In this document: piece after piece, positions 44,871 to 53,070 of the stretch | Layout of the letters: each line of letters begins with the position of its first letter | Position numbering within the stretch: position 1 is the first letter of the stretch | Source of the DNA: JAXHTY01 sp034189225 | Lineage (GTDB): Bacteria > Desulfobacterota > Desulfobacteria > Desulfobacterales > Desulfosudaceae | Length of the DNA: 64,000 bases | Assembly (NCBI GenBank): GCA_034189225.1 | Contig: JAXHVL010000072.1 | Span: 10,499 to 74,498 of the forward strand | Direction of reading: 5' to 3' | Translations under genes and position numbers: made by a program | Notes under the pieces: generated by a model | Told to the model about the DNA's origin: nothing | The model's input: only the letters and a program-made list of their open reading frames with translations | Databases searched by the model: none

Positions 44871-45797
44871 TTACACCTGTAAGCCTACGCGATCAAAAAA
44901 AAGCAGGGCCACTCCCACAGAGAGTATAATAATCCCCCCGCAGACATCAGCAACGTTGATATGCAGTTCATCCGGCTCGTGGAACCGGCCATTGTAGCCC
45001 CTGGCCTGCATGGCGTCGAAAACCCGTTCGGTTCTCTCGAAACTGCGCACGAAAAGCATGCCCAGAAAATTCGCTATGGCACGCATGGTTTCCAGATCCG
45101 TCTTCAATGAAAATCCCCGCACCTGCATCCCCGCGGCCATACGCCGGGCCTCGTGACGAAAGACATGAACGTAACGATGACTGAGCAATACCATCTGGGA
45201 CACCATCTCCGGCGCTCCCAGACGGGTAAGCCCGTGCAGCGTGACCGGCAGCGGCGCAGTGGATACAAGCGGTTCCATCAACAGGGCGATGGCCACGGCT
45301 TTGGCAATGATCGTCGCCGCCAGTATCAGGCCCCGCAGGTTTAAACCGAGCTGCTCCATGCCGCCAAAGACCACAATCATGTCGCCGTCATGGGTCGCGA
45401 CCGTAAAGGGCATGACGACCAGAAACATCCCCAGAAAACCGGCAAGCGCCAACAGCCGGAACAATACCCGGCGCAAAGGGATCTTCGCGATAATTGAAAC
45501 GACAAGCGATATGCAGACAGCGGCGCACGCCGGCCCAGGATGCTGCAGGGAAGCGATGATAAAACTGTACACCAGCAGGGTCGCGATCTTGCAGCGTACG
45601 TCCCAGCGATGCACCAAAGATCCGTCGCCGCCTTCCGCCAAAGGTGGGACCGACCAGTCGCGCTCCTCCTCGGGAACGGCCTGTTTGTGAACGATGCGCC
45701 GCAGCCAGAGGATCAGTATCGATATAAACGCCAGCGGCAGCAACATCAGCAGGGGGAGCTGCCACCAGGGCATCTGGATGTAAGCCACATCAGCCAT
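44871..45797 (-). CDS. nikQ: Nickel/cobalt ECF transporter, transmembrane (T) component
   Basis: A 308-residue CbiQ/NikQ-type membrane protein. Coupling motifs that contact the ATPases are visible as EARRMAAGMQVRGF and SFERTERVFDAMQARGYNG. The N-terminus carries an extra helix (PWWQLPLLMLLPLAFISILI). I start at ATG 45797, which overlaps the nikM end by 8 bases (ATGGCTGA); the longer frame would lie inside nikM. Confidence 0.9.
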   Translation of the reverse strand: MADVAYIQMPWWQLPLLMLLPLAFISILILWLRRIVHKQAVPEEERDWSVPPLAEGGDGSLVHRWDVRCKIATLLVYSFIIASLQHPGPACAAVCISLVVSIIAKIPLRRVLFRLLALAGFLGMFLVVMPFTVATHDGDMIVVFGGMEQLGLNLRGLILAATIIAKAVAIALLMEPLVSTAPLPVTLHGLTRLGAPEMVSQMVLLSHRYVHVFRHEARRMAAGMQVRGFSLKTDLETMRAIANFLGMLFVRSFERTERVFDAMQARGYNGRFHEPDELHINVADVCGGIIILSVGVALLFFDRVGLQV

Positions 45798-46419
45798 GGG
45801 CCACCCTGATTGGACGTAAAAACGATGGTTGCAAAAGGGCCGGTTTGACACGGGCCAGAAAACCGATAGTAAAGGCGCTCACGATCCCCTCGATAATGAT
45901 GACCGGTACATGTGCCAGCAAGGCGATTTTGGCCACGCCAAAAAAATCCTCGCCGCCGGTCGCCAAAAGAACGGCCAGTATGACTGCCGCCAGCGCCGTC
46001 CCGAAACCCCCTGCCAGACCGCCGATAATTGCCTGCCGAAACTGCGTCCGCCCTTTATACTTTTGAAAAAACCATCCGCAGGCCATGGCCGGCAAACCCA
46101 TCATCAAGGCGTTGGCACCCAGGGCGGTCAGTCCGCCGAATTGAAACAGCAGACTCTGCAGCAAAAGACCAAGTCCGATGGATAAAAAGGCCACCGGCCC
46201 CAGCAATGCACCAGCCAGCCCCGACATCAGCAAATGGACGCTGGTCGGCCCCAGGGGGACGTGAATCAGCGATGCAACAAAAAAGGCTGAAGTGACCACG
46301 GCCACTTTGGGCAGATCTTCACTGCCGGTGCGGCGGGCACTCCAGGCCGCCAGCCCGGCGCTGACCACATAGGCGCCCACTGTAACGGAAATGGGGAGAA
46401 CACCGTCGGAAATATGCAT
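45790..46419 (-). CDS. nikM: Nickel/cobalt ECF transporter, substrate-binding (S) component
   Basis: A 209-residue membrane protein of the CbiM/NikM family. It starts with MHISDG; in the family the N-terminal Met-His region binds the metal ion. The HVPLGPTSVHLLMSGLAGALLG block supplies further metal-ligand histidines. An AAAGGAG site overlaps the end of the small upstream gene. The nikK-nikL context favours nickel over cobalt. Confidence 0.93.
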   Translation of the reverse strand: MHISDGVLPISVTVGAYVVSAGLAAWSARRTGSEDLPKVAVVTSAFFVASLIHVPLGPTSVHLLMSGLAGALLGPVAFLSIGLGLLLQSLLFQFGGLTALGANALMMGLPAMACGWFFQKYKGRTQFRQAIIGGLAGGFGTALAAVILAVLLATGGEDFFGVAKIALLAHVPVIIIEGIVSAFTIGFLARVKPALLQPSFLRPIRVAHG

Positions 46420-46422
46420 AAT

Positions 46423-46716
46423 CTACTCCTTTCGACGCGCAGCGACAAACGCGGCCACGCCGAACAACCCGAAAATGTAGCCGATGCCGGCGAAAACATT
46501 TTTCATGCCCGGTTTGTCGAGATCGGCCCGCAGCGCCGCGATCTCCCGCTGAATCCGCCTGAGATCGCGGGATAGCTTACTGTTTTGTTCCTTTAAAAGC
46601 GTAACGACCTCCTGAGCGTTCCCGTCCGGCGGACTCTGCGCGGGAAGTGAACCAGGCAGGATCATCAGAGAAAGGCAGATGATACCGGTCATAAAACTTT
46701 TCCGAATATCTGTCAT
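46423..46716 (-). CDS. Small exported coiled-coil membrane protein of the nickel operon
   Basis: A 97-residue protein with a signal peptide (1-27), a coiled-coil stretch (about 36-68, VTLLKEQNSKLSRDLRRIQR) and a C-terminal transmembrane helix followed by RRKE. It overlaps the nikL stop as ATGA and nikM follows after 3 bases, so it should be part of the transporter. Its place and topology resemble NikN/CbiN-type accessory subunits, though no sequence likeness is obvious. Confidence 0.7.
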   Translation of the reverse strand: MTDIRKSFMTGIICLSLMILPGSLPAQSPPDGNAQEVVTLLKEQNSKLSRDLRRIQREIAALRADLDKPGMKNVFAGIGYIFGLFGVAAFVAARRKE

Positions 46717-47045
46717 TGCCCGGCCTCCACCTCGGATTTTTTCAGTTTGAAACTGTTTTTGTGTCCCATGGACGCCTCAATAACGATGTTTAAATCATCG
46801 ACCTTCGGAATATCGAAGTTAAAGAACCCCTCCTTGTCGGTCACGCCTTCCAAAAGCAGCTTGTCCTTGCTGTCATAAACCAGCACCTTGCCGCCCTCAA
46901 CCGGTCTGCCGTCTGGGAAATAGCTTTCGATATAAATTTTTCCGCCCTCGGCATAGGCGAACAGGTTCACCTTGTGTGCCAGTGCTGTTCCACTGCCAAG
47001 CAACAACACAAAAGCAGCTAAAATAATAGATCTTGTAATTCTCAC
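46713..47045 (-). CDS. nikL: NikL-type periplasmic accessory protein
   Basis: A 110-residue exported protein. After the signal peptide the mature form begins AHKVNLFAYAEGGKIYIESY, placing a His near the new N-terminus as in NikL proteins of delta-proteobacterial nickel importers. A small beta-sandwich (carboxypeptidase-regulatory-like) follows. I start at GTG 47045 with an AGGAG site 6 bases upstream; a TTG at 47051 overlaps that site and is less likely. Confidence 0.82.
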   Translation of the reverse strand: MRITRSIILAAFVLLLGSGTALAHKVNLFAYAEGGKIYIESYFPDGRPVEGGKVLVYDSKDKLLLEGVTDKEGFFNFDIPKVDDLNIVIEASMGHKNSFKLKKSEVEAGQ

Positions 47046-47132
47046 AATCAACTCCTGTCAGATTTTTCCGATTACAAAAAAATCGGCGTCCTCCATGCTG
47101 CGGAGGGCGCTTATTAAATAATTCTTAACCCA

Positions 47133-47939
47133 TTATTTCATATCACGGGTATAAACCCAATAGACCGCGCCAATCTCAACGCCTTTTTCCCGGCCGTCAT
47201 GCTTGAGTTTCCAATCGGCTTCGTTCAGTGCCGCGAAGCCCCACCAGCCGGCCTTGGGCATGGCGTAACTGAAGATGCCGTTGGCGTCTGCCTTGACCAC
47301 CTGGGTGACGTAGGGGGCAGCCGGCGGAATCACCACATTGATGTTGCCTGGGGTTTCGTTAAGATACTCGACCTCCACCTCGGCATAGGGCACCGGTTCT
47401 CCTTTGAGCAGCACCTGGCCGGTAAAAAGATTGCCGGTCCATAGGCCGTAAGGCCGAGTCAGGGGAATAATTTCGGTTTCCAGGCCGACAGGCTCATCCC
47501 ATCCCTTTTCCAGGCCAAAGGCGTTCACACAGACCTTGGTGTAATGCACAATAAAGCAATCCTCGGCCGGTTCCCAGTATGGTTTGGGTTCGACAAAAAA
47601 GGTATAATCACCCGGTCTGCGAATCTTATAGTCGGTGGTCCAAAAGGTAAACTCTTGGTTTTGGTCCGGACTTTTCCCTTTGGCTGCCTCAAGTTTGCCG
47701 AGCAGATCGGTTTTTTTACCATTGTGCATCACACCAAAGGCCTCGGGCTTGACCATCTCCATATAATGCCCTTCCAGGGGATGGATGAACTTGACTTGAA
47801 CATTCAGGTCCTTCCCATCATACTGCGTAACGATGTCGTCCGACGGTGTGATTGTGCCGAAATGCGCCCACACCGGGCCAGCCGCCAGCACCATGAAAAT
47901 TAACATTACAACAGAGATAATAACATTTTTTCTACGCAT
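47133..47939 (-). CDS. nikK: NikK-type (DUF4198) periplasmic nickel protein
   Basis: A 268-residue exported protein with a signal peptide ending GPVWA, so the mature protein starts AHFGTITPSDDIV. DUF4198 features include LNVQVKFIHPLEGHYMEM and the His/Met-rich strand there. In NikKLMQO importers NikK and NikL replace NikN and are thought to deliver or sense nickel. It is first in the six-gene operon, with an AAAAAAGGAG site. Confidence 0.87.
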   Translation of the reverse strand: MRRKNVIISVVMLIFMVLAAGPVWAHFGTITPSDDIVTQYDGKDLNVQVKFIHPLEGHYMEMVKPEAFGVMHNGKKTDLLGKLEAAKGKSPDQNQEFTFWTTDYKIRRPGDYTFFVEPKPYWEPAEDCFIVHYTKVCVNAFGLEKGWDEPVGLETEIIPLTRPYGLWTGNLFTGQVLLKGEPVPYAEVEVEYLNETPGNINVVIPPAAPYVTQVVKADANGIFSYAMPKAGWWGFAALNEADWKLKHDGREKGVEIGAVYWVYTRDMK

Positions 47940-48636
47940 AATCTTTCTCCTTTTTTGATGGTCTCGTACAAAGTCAAATTTGTTGTAAACAAGTCAATTT
48001 TATTCAATTTTTCAGTTTATTGCCAAGTTTTTCAGTTCGCCGAAACAACTGAACAATAACACGTGCCCAGCCCCTTGCAGCGCAGCCGAGCAGGAGCGGT
48101 TTTTTCGGAAGACGCGGGCAGACTGTCTGAGCAAACAAGGCTTATCGCATCTGCACAAAAAGACAGGCGAGTTTCTGCCCGCGCCGAAAAAACCGTCCCT
48201 GCGAGGGAAGCCGGAGGCCAAGCTGCGGGGCGCCCTTTCTTTTGCATACTTTTCTTTGGGCGAGCAAAGAAAAGTATGAATGAAAAATTGGTTGTTTAAA
48301 GTAATCACCGTAAAAAAGCCGATCCAAGCGCACGTAAAGAATCCTGGCCCAGAGGGCCAGGCAAATAAAAAAGGCCACGAAGGTGCATCCCATTGGTGCA
48401 TTGACCTTCGTGGCCTTTATTGTCTTTACTTATGTGTCTACCCCGCTATCAAAAGCGGGGGCTTGATGCCCGCGGGCCTTTTCCTGAAATTCGTATCACC
48501 GACGGCTTCAGCCGAAATTATAGTTTGTCGAGTATCGTAATTCTTCCGTTTTGTCAACTGTTTTCTCGTCAATTCGGTGCCATGAAAAAACCTGTACCAC
48601 TATGGAATCACCAAGACAATCCCGGGGACAGTATGT
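47940..48636. repeat. Intergenic stretch with hairpins and repeat ends
   Basis: No gene is supported. It holds a gatggtctcgtacaaagtc end of the MITE family (about 47957). Two inverted repeats follow: CGGTTTTTTCGG...CGCGGGCAGA with its partner near 48175, and a perfect 14-bp stem CATACTTTTCTTTG at 48245-48278. The terminator at 48373 comes next, then a degenerate stretch ending in CAATCCCGGGGACAGTATG. Confidence 0.6.
48373..48415 (-). terminator. Bidirectional-looking terminator
   Basis: A 12-bp stem GGCCACGAAGGT (48373-48384) pairs with 48404-48415 and has A/T runs on both sides. The T-run is longer on the minus strand, so it probably ends transcription from the S1-domain gene. Confidence 0.75.
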
Positions 48637-49092
48637 TTATTTTACAAGCTCTATCCCTTTATCGGTAATCTTTATTTTATTTTGTCTATATAGTATGCCG
48701 ATGGCCCGCTTAAACACCTTTTTACTTACCCGAAATTCAGTTTTTATCGCTTCGGGGGAACTTTTATCGTTAAGCCCGATTTTTCCACCGGCTGCCTTAA
48801 GGTATGCCAGAATTTTGTCAGTGGTTGAAAGCGCATGGCTGCCTTTATTCGGCTGCATGGAAACATCTATCTTTCCATCTTCTCTAACCAGTTTTATGTA
48901 TGCTTTGATTCTCTGGCCTTTCTGGTAATCCCCATAAACCTGATTTCCATAAACCAATCCCGTATACTCACCATTGATTGCTACTTTTATCCCCAGATCA
49001 GTAAAGGCAATTATCTCCACATCCACTTGCTGCCATTGAGCAAACACTCCCGGCTCAACTGTTTCTTTTAAATGCGCATCATCATTTTTCAT
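48637..49092 (-). CDS. CvfB-like S1/winged-helix RNA-binding protein, C-terminal part only
   Basis: A 151-residue protein matching the C-terminal half of CvfB/YitL: one S1-type domain (VDVEIIAFTDLGIKVAINGE, then KAYIKLVREDGKIDVSMQP) and a winged helix (DKSSPEAIKTEF, KKVFKRAIGILYRQNKI). Full-length CvfB is about 280 residues with further N-terminal S1 domains. Here the ATG starts just downstream of an inserted MITE (49110-49262), with an AAGGTAG site. It may be a truncated gene that is still expressed. Confidence 0.75.
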   Translation of the reverse strand: MKNDDAHLKETVEPGVFAQWQQVDVEIIAFTDLGIKVAINGEYTGLVYGNQVYGDYQKGQRIKAYIKLVREDGKIDVSMQPNKGSHALSTTDKILAYLKAAGGKIGLNDKSSPEAIKTEFRVSKKVFKRAIGILYRQNKIKITDKGIELVK

Positions 49093-49109
49093 TTTTCTAC
49101 CTTAAATGA

Positions 49110-49262
49110 CGTCTTCGTAAAAAGTCCAATATCTGTGTTGCGCTGCATCCCTCGTCATGTCACGTACGACTAAGTACGCTCCATTCCTCGAGAGTGATCG
49201 GGCTGCGCCGTATCTTGAACTTTTTACTTTGCCGTCCCAAAATTGACTTTTTACGAGACCAT
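49110..49262. mobile_element. MITE-like element, copy 2, with 9-bp flanking duplication
   Basis: A 153-bp element in opposite orientation to copy 1. Its ends CGTCTTCGTAAAAAGTC and, reversed, ATGGTCTCGTAAAAAGTC are imperfect terminal inverted repeats. The 9-mer CTTAAATGA lies directly on both sides (49101-49109 and 49263-49271), the mark of a transposition event. It is non-coding. Confidence 0.85.
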
Positions 49263-49365
49263 CTTAAATGAATGCCCGAAAATTCCGGGAACAGTATATC
49301 ACAAGCAGAAATCCGGGGCAAAATCCGGGCTATCCGGGGGCAGCATGTCTATTTTTTTGTAACTG

Positions 49366-49507
49366 GTGTCCGTCCAGAAATTAGATATTTTGGTCGAGTT
49401 CAAGGAAGGCGAAAATTTTAACCGGAGGAATACTTTGCGTATTTTGAGGATTAAAATTTGAGCCTGACGCAGAAATCGGGCAAAATAGCAATTTATGTAT
49501 GGGCACT
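49366..49507. mobile_element. 142-bp MITE-like element E, copy 2
   Basis: It differs from 20259-20400 at about five positions and has the same orientation. TAACT occurs just outside both ends (about 49360 and 49508), a possible 5-bp duplication. Confidence 0.8.
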
Positions 49508-49539
49508 AACTAAATGGCATAAATAAGTATACCCTTTAT

Positions 49540-50958
49540 TTACGGCTTGCGGAGATTGAGTTTGCGCATGCGGGCGCGCAAGGTGCTGCGGTCAAGTCCC
49601 AGGATTTCAGCCGCACTGTTCCTGCCGCTGACTTTCCAGCCAGTCTGTTCAAGTACGCGCTTGATATAGTCGCGTTCAACATGTTCCAGGGTTTGATCGG
49701 GCCGGGGGCCGTCCTTGCGCGGCTTTTTCAGTTCATCCACCAGCCGCAGCTTGTAGCCCGAGGCGTTGATCACCGCACGTTCGAGGACATTTTCCAGCTC
49801 GCGAACGTTGCCCGGCCAGTGGTATTGCATCAGCGCGTCCATTACCCCCGCCGGGACAGTCTTGATGACTTTGCCCAGTCTTCGTGAAATCCGGTCGATA
49901 TAAAAATTGGCCAGCAGGGGGATGTCGTCCAGGCGATCGCGCAGGGGCGGCATGGTGATCGGAAAAATATTCAGCCGATACCACAGATCCTCCCGGAAAT
50001 CGCCATTTTGGACCTCGGCTTGCAGATCGCGATTGGTGGCGGCAATGATGCGAACATCCACCTTTCTGGTTTGCGAGCTGCCCAGGCGCTCGAACTCTCC
50101 GTCTTCGATCACCCGGAGCAGCTTGGGTTGCAGTTCCATTGGCAGCTCCCCGATCTCGTCCAGAAACAGCGTCGCACCGTCGGCAACTTCAAAGCGCCCC
50201 AGCCGCCTGGTTTGCGCCCCGGTGAAGGCGCCTTTTTCATGGCCGAAAAGTTCGCTTTCAATCAGATTCGAGGCCAGGGCGGCGCAATTCATTTTGATCA
50301 GGGCGCGATCCTTGCGCCGGCTGGTGCCGTGAATGGCGCGGGCCACCAATTCCTTGCCGGTGCCGGTTTCTCCGAGCACCAGCACGTTGGTATCGGTCTC
50401 GGCGATTTGTTCCACCTTGAAAAACACGTAATTGATGGCGTCGCTCTTGCCGACGATGTCCTCATGATTGTAAACCAGTTTGATTTCTTCCTGAAGATAG
50501 GCTCGCTCGGCTTCGAGCTGCTCCTGGAGTTTTCTGATTTCTGCCGTTCGTTCTTCAACCAGTTTCTCAAGGTGTTTTTTGTAATATTCGCGCTCGGTCA
50601 CATCCTCGATGGCCAACAGAATCAACTGGGTCTGCTTGCCCTGGTCGTAGATCCGCCGGGCATTCAGATGCATGATCTTGGGTCCGATGGCTTCAAAGTC
50701 ATGTTCCACCTCAAAATCATGAAAGCTGGTGTTTTGAGGAAGGATATCTTCCAGCAGTTTCCTCAAGTCGGGGATGTCCCATTGCCGGTTGCCCAGATCA
50801 TATATCAGCGCGCCCTCTGTCTCGTCGGGCTTGACATTAAATATCCGGTAAAAAGAGGGGTTGGCCGTGACGACTTTCAGATCCTGATCTAAAAGGATCA
50901 AGGGTTCACGAATCGACCCCAGGATACTGCTGTGAGTTTCCAGAAAACTTTTAATCAT
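49540..50958 (-). CDS. PAS-domain sigma-54-dependent transcriptional activator
   Basis: A 472-residue enhancer-binding protein. Residues 10-125 form a PAS sensor and 125-165 a coiled coil. The AAA+ domain (170-400) has Walker A GETGTGKE, the sigma-54 contact loop GAFTGA and LFLDEIGELP. A Fis-type helix-turn-helix (430-470) ends GLDRSTLRARMRKLNLRKP. It drives promoters read by sigma-54 RNA polymerase. The gene follows the AOR gene, which it may control; I did not find a convincing -24/-12 site upstream of the AOR cluster. Confidence 0.94.
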   Translation of the reverse strand: MIKSFLETHSSILGSIREPLILLDQDLKVVTANPSFYRIFNVKPDETEGALIYDLGNRQWDIPDLRKLLEDILPQNTSFHDFEVEHDFEAIGPKIMHLNARRIYDQGKQTQLILLAIEDVTEREYYKKHLEKLVEERTAEIRKLQEQLEAERAYLQEEIKLVYNHEDIVGKSDAINYVFFKVEQIAETDTNVLVLGETGTGKELVARAIHGTSRRKDRALIKMNCAALASNLIESELFGHEKGAFTGAQTRRLGRFEVADGATLFLDEIGELPMELQPKLLRVIEDGEFERLGSSQTRKVDVRIIAATNRDLQAEVQNGDFREDLWYRLNIFPITMPPLRDRLDDIPLLANFYIDRISRRLGKVIKTVPAGVMDALMQYHWPGNVRELENVLERAVINASGYKLRLVDELKKPRKDGPRPDQTLEHVERDYIKRVLEQTGWKVSGRNSAAEILGLDRSTLRARMRKLNLRKP

Positions 50959-51134
50959 CTCATGATTCCATGTTTGTTTATCGGCACGGTTGAAATAATA
51001 TCAAAAAATCCGAATGGTATCAATTCCGTCCACTCATCCGGTTCGGAAGCAGACAGCGGACAACCGGCAACGACCTTTACGCTCAACACGTAGCACCGGG
51101 TGCTGATGTCTTGATTGAAACGACCGTGCTGCAT
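50955..51134 (-). CDS. Small open frame coupled to the sigma-54 activator (59 residues)
   Basis: A 59-codon frame (MQHGRFNQDISTRCYVLSVK, then VVAGCPLSASEPDEW) whose stop overlaps the activator start as ATGA. The nearest GGAG lies about 16 bases from the ATG, too far for a normal site, so a different start is possible. I recognise no family. It may be a translational leader or a remnant. Confidence 0.3.
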   Translation of the reverse strand: MQHGRFNQDISTRCYVLSVKVVAGCPLSASEPDEWTELIPFGFFDIISTVPINKHGIMR

Positions 51135-51167
51135 GGAAAAAATCGATTTTCTCCTTTTGTATTTTCA

Positions 51168-53057
51168 TCACACCGGATATTCCCGAAGCAATTCATGGAT
51201 GCCCTGGTGCATTTCGTACCAGAATTCGTAAGCGGCGGCATGTTTGTCCCGGGTGAAAAAATCAATCCAGTGGTCCAGCTCGGGATGACAGACCCCGTCG
51301 ATCTCTTTCTTGTTTTTCAGGAAGGTAAACACCATCTCCATGTTCCGCTCCGACTCCCAGAATACCGAGGCGTTGCGGCTGGTGATGCGGCTTGCGGTCA
51401 GGCTTATGGAACGCCGAAACGCTTCTTCACACCCGAAGATATTTCCCACGATTTCGGGAATCAGCGTTTCCGCCCAGGCCCGGTGAAACCGGCAGATGCC
51501 GAGGTTGTCCAGCATCAGTTCCTTGAGCATACGGCGGGCATTTTCTCTGCCCAGCTCCCGGGGCGGCATAAAATCACGGCCGTAATACATGTAATATTTG
51601 CCGGAGATGGCCATGGGCGCAAAAGCGCCTGGCGTCCAATACTGGTTGGGGACCATCCAGCCCTGGCGGGCAAAGGCGTTGTATACGAACCGGTCAAGCA
51701 CCTCCCGGCCCTTTTCCCGCGCCAGGCGGCGGGCAAATTTCCGGGCGCCGAATTGCAGCGGGATTTTTCCGTCGGGCAGGATCATCTGATTCAACAAGGC
51801 GATGCCCAGTTCGGCATTGTGCATGGAATCGCCCGCCACATCGAACGTCGCCATTTCCCACCTGGGGGTTTGGTTCACGCCCAGCTCCGCGGGCGTGATC
51901 AGCCCGTCATCCAGGCAGTCCATGAGCCAGGCGATCGTTCCCCCCGCAGAAATGGCATCAAAGCCCAGGCGGTCGGCATGGTGGTTGAGCTGTTCGGCGG
52001 CCCGCTGGTCGAAAATGCCGCACAAGGGCCCCATGGTCTGGTAGGGTTCATAATCTTTTTTAAAGCGGCCGTGCATTTTTTTGCAGACCGCCGCGCACGG
52101 TTCACCGCAATTGTGCTGCTGTTTGGTCTCTATGGTCTCCTCGTTGAACTGTTGAAGATAATGATCCAGGATAAACCGCTGGTGAAGGCCTTCGCGCGCT
52201 TCCCGGTCCCAGTGGATGGTGCGGTAATTGAAGGCCAGGATATCGCCGTCCATGGCGGCGTAATTGACCCCGAAAGTACCGCCTGTTTTTAATTCCGGGT
52301 CGTAACGGTACTTGGTGGTGACCGCCATGTCCTTGGCCGCCATCTTCTGGTTGAATTTGTCCTGAAACCATTCGTCCGCCACGGCGCGATCCCGAAAGTC
52401 CTCGTCGATGTGCGTTCCGCCGTAGATGATCCCCACCAGGCCGTGCTCCTGAAACAACTTGCTGCCGAAGCCGCCCCTGCCGGCCCAGGTATCCACAGGA
52501 GTCAGTTTCCCTTTTTTCACCGGAGCCGACCCCACGGCGCCGAAATCGGTAAAGCGGGCAGCCGGTCCGACAGCCAGTATCCGGGGGTCTTTTTCATACC
52601 TCGGCGCAAACATGCGAAGGGCCTCTTCCATCACGGCATAGACCCCTTGGTGGCCCTGATGCCAGAGATGTTCCGGCACGACCGGAACCAGTTCCACCTC
52701 GATTTCTTCGCCGTGGTTGCGGTTTAAGTACAAGAGGGAAGGATGCGGGGCTTTGCCCATGAGACTGAGCAGGTTGATGCCGAGGTTGTCAAAAACCAGG
52801 GCCGCCCCGCCCATGGAGGAGACAAAAAACCCGTGCCAGCAGGGGGAGATACCGGCGAAGACAAGCCGGTTGGAGCCGGGAAAAACAGATCCGGCCAGCA
52901 GCCCGCCGCCGATGGTCAAGGCGTTGTGCTTGAAGGCCAGATGAATCCCCATATCCACGGGACCGAAAAAATCACCGACCCTGTAGCGTTGCATGCGGTA
53001 AAAGCCGGTGGCGGCATCCAGCATCAATACTTTGAGTTCATGTTTATCGCTTTGCAT
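51168..53057 (-). CDS. Aldehyde:ferredoxin oxidoreductase (tungsten/molybdenum pterin enzyme)
   Basis: A 629-residue AOR-family protein that oxidises aldehydes to acids with ferredoxin. The N-terminal pterin-binding domain has GGGLLAGSVFPGSNRLVFAG and WAGRGGFGSKLF. The iron-sulfur cluster ligands appear as NCGEPCAAVCKK (C-x3-C-x3-C, where the Pyrococcus enzyme has C-x2-C-x3-C) plus the later Cys in GICRFHRAW. I start at ATG 53057 with an AAGGTGG site. The tupABC importer at 20404-22958 could supply tungsten. Confidence 0.92.
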   Translation of the reverse strand: MQSDKHELKVLMLDAATGFYRMQRYRVGDFFGPVDMGIHLAFKHNALTIGGGLLAGSVFPGSNRLVFAGISPCWHGFFVSSMGGAALVFDNLGINLLSLMGKAPHPSLLYLNRNHGEEIEVELVPVVPEHLWHQGHQGVYAVMEEALRMFAPRYEKDPRILAVGPAARFTDFGAVGSAPVKKGKLTPVDTWAGRGGFGSKLFQEHGLVGIIYGGTHIDEDFRDRAVADEWFQDKFNQKMAAKDMAVTTKYRYDPELKTGGTFGVNYAAMDGDILAFNYRTIHWDREAREGLHQRFILDHYLQQFNEETIETKQQHNCGEPCAAVCKKMHGRFKKDYEPYQTMGPLCGIFDQRAAEQLNHHADRLGFDAISAGGTIAWLMDCLDDGLITPAELGVNQTPRWEMATFDVAGDSMHNAELGIALLNQMILPDGKIPLQFGARKFARRLAREKGREVLDRFVYNAFARQGWMVPNQYWTPGAFAPMAISGKYYMYYGRDFMPPRELGRENARRMLKELMLDNLGICRFHRAWAETLIPEIVGNIFGCEEAFRRSISLTASRITSRNASVFWESERNMEMVFTFLKNKKEIDGVCHPELDHWIDFFTRDKHAAAYEFWYEMHQGIHELLREYPV

Positions 53058-53070
53058 ATAAGCACCACCT

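Noticed and set aside
48012..48401. Minus-strand frame of about 130 codons
   Set aside because: It runs through several hairpins and a terminator, with no domain or start signal.
50959..51167. Sigma-54 promoter near CGGCACGGTTGAA
   Set aside because: The spacing between the GG and the TTG element is wrong for a -24/-12 promoter and the GC of the -12 box is missing.
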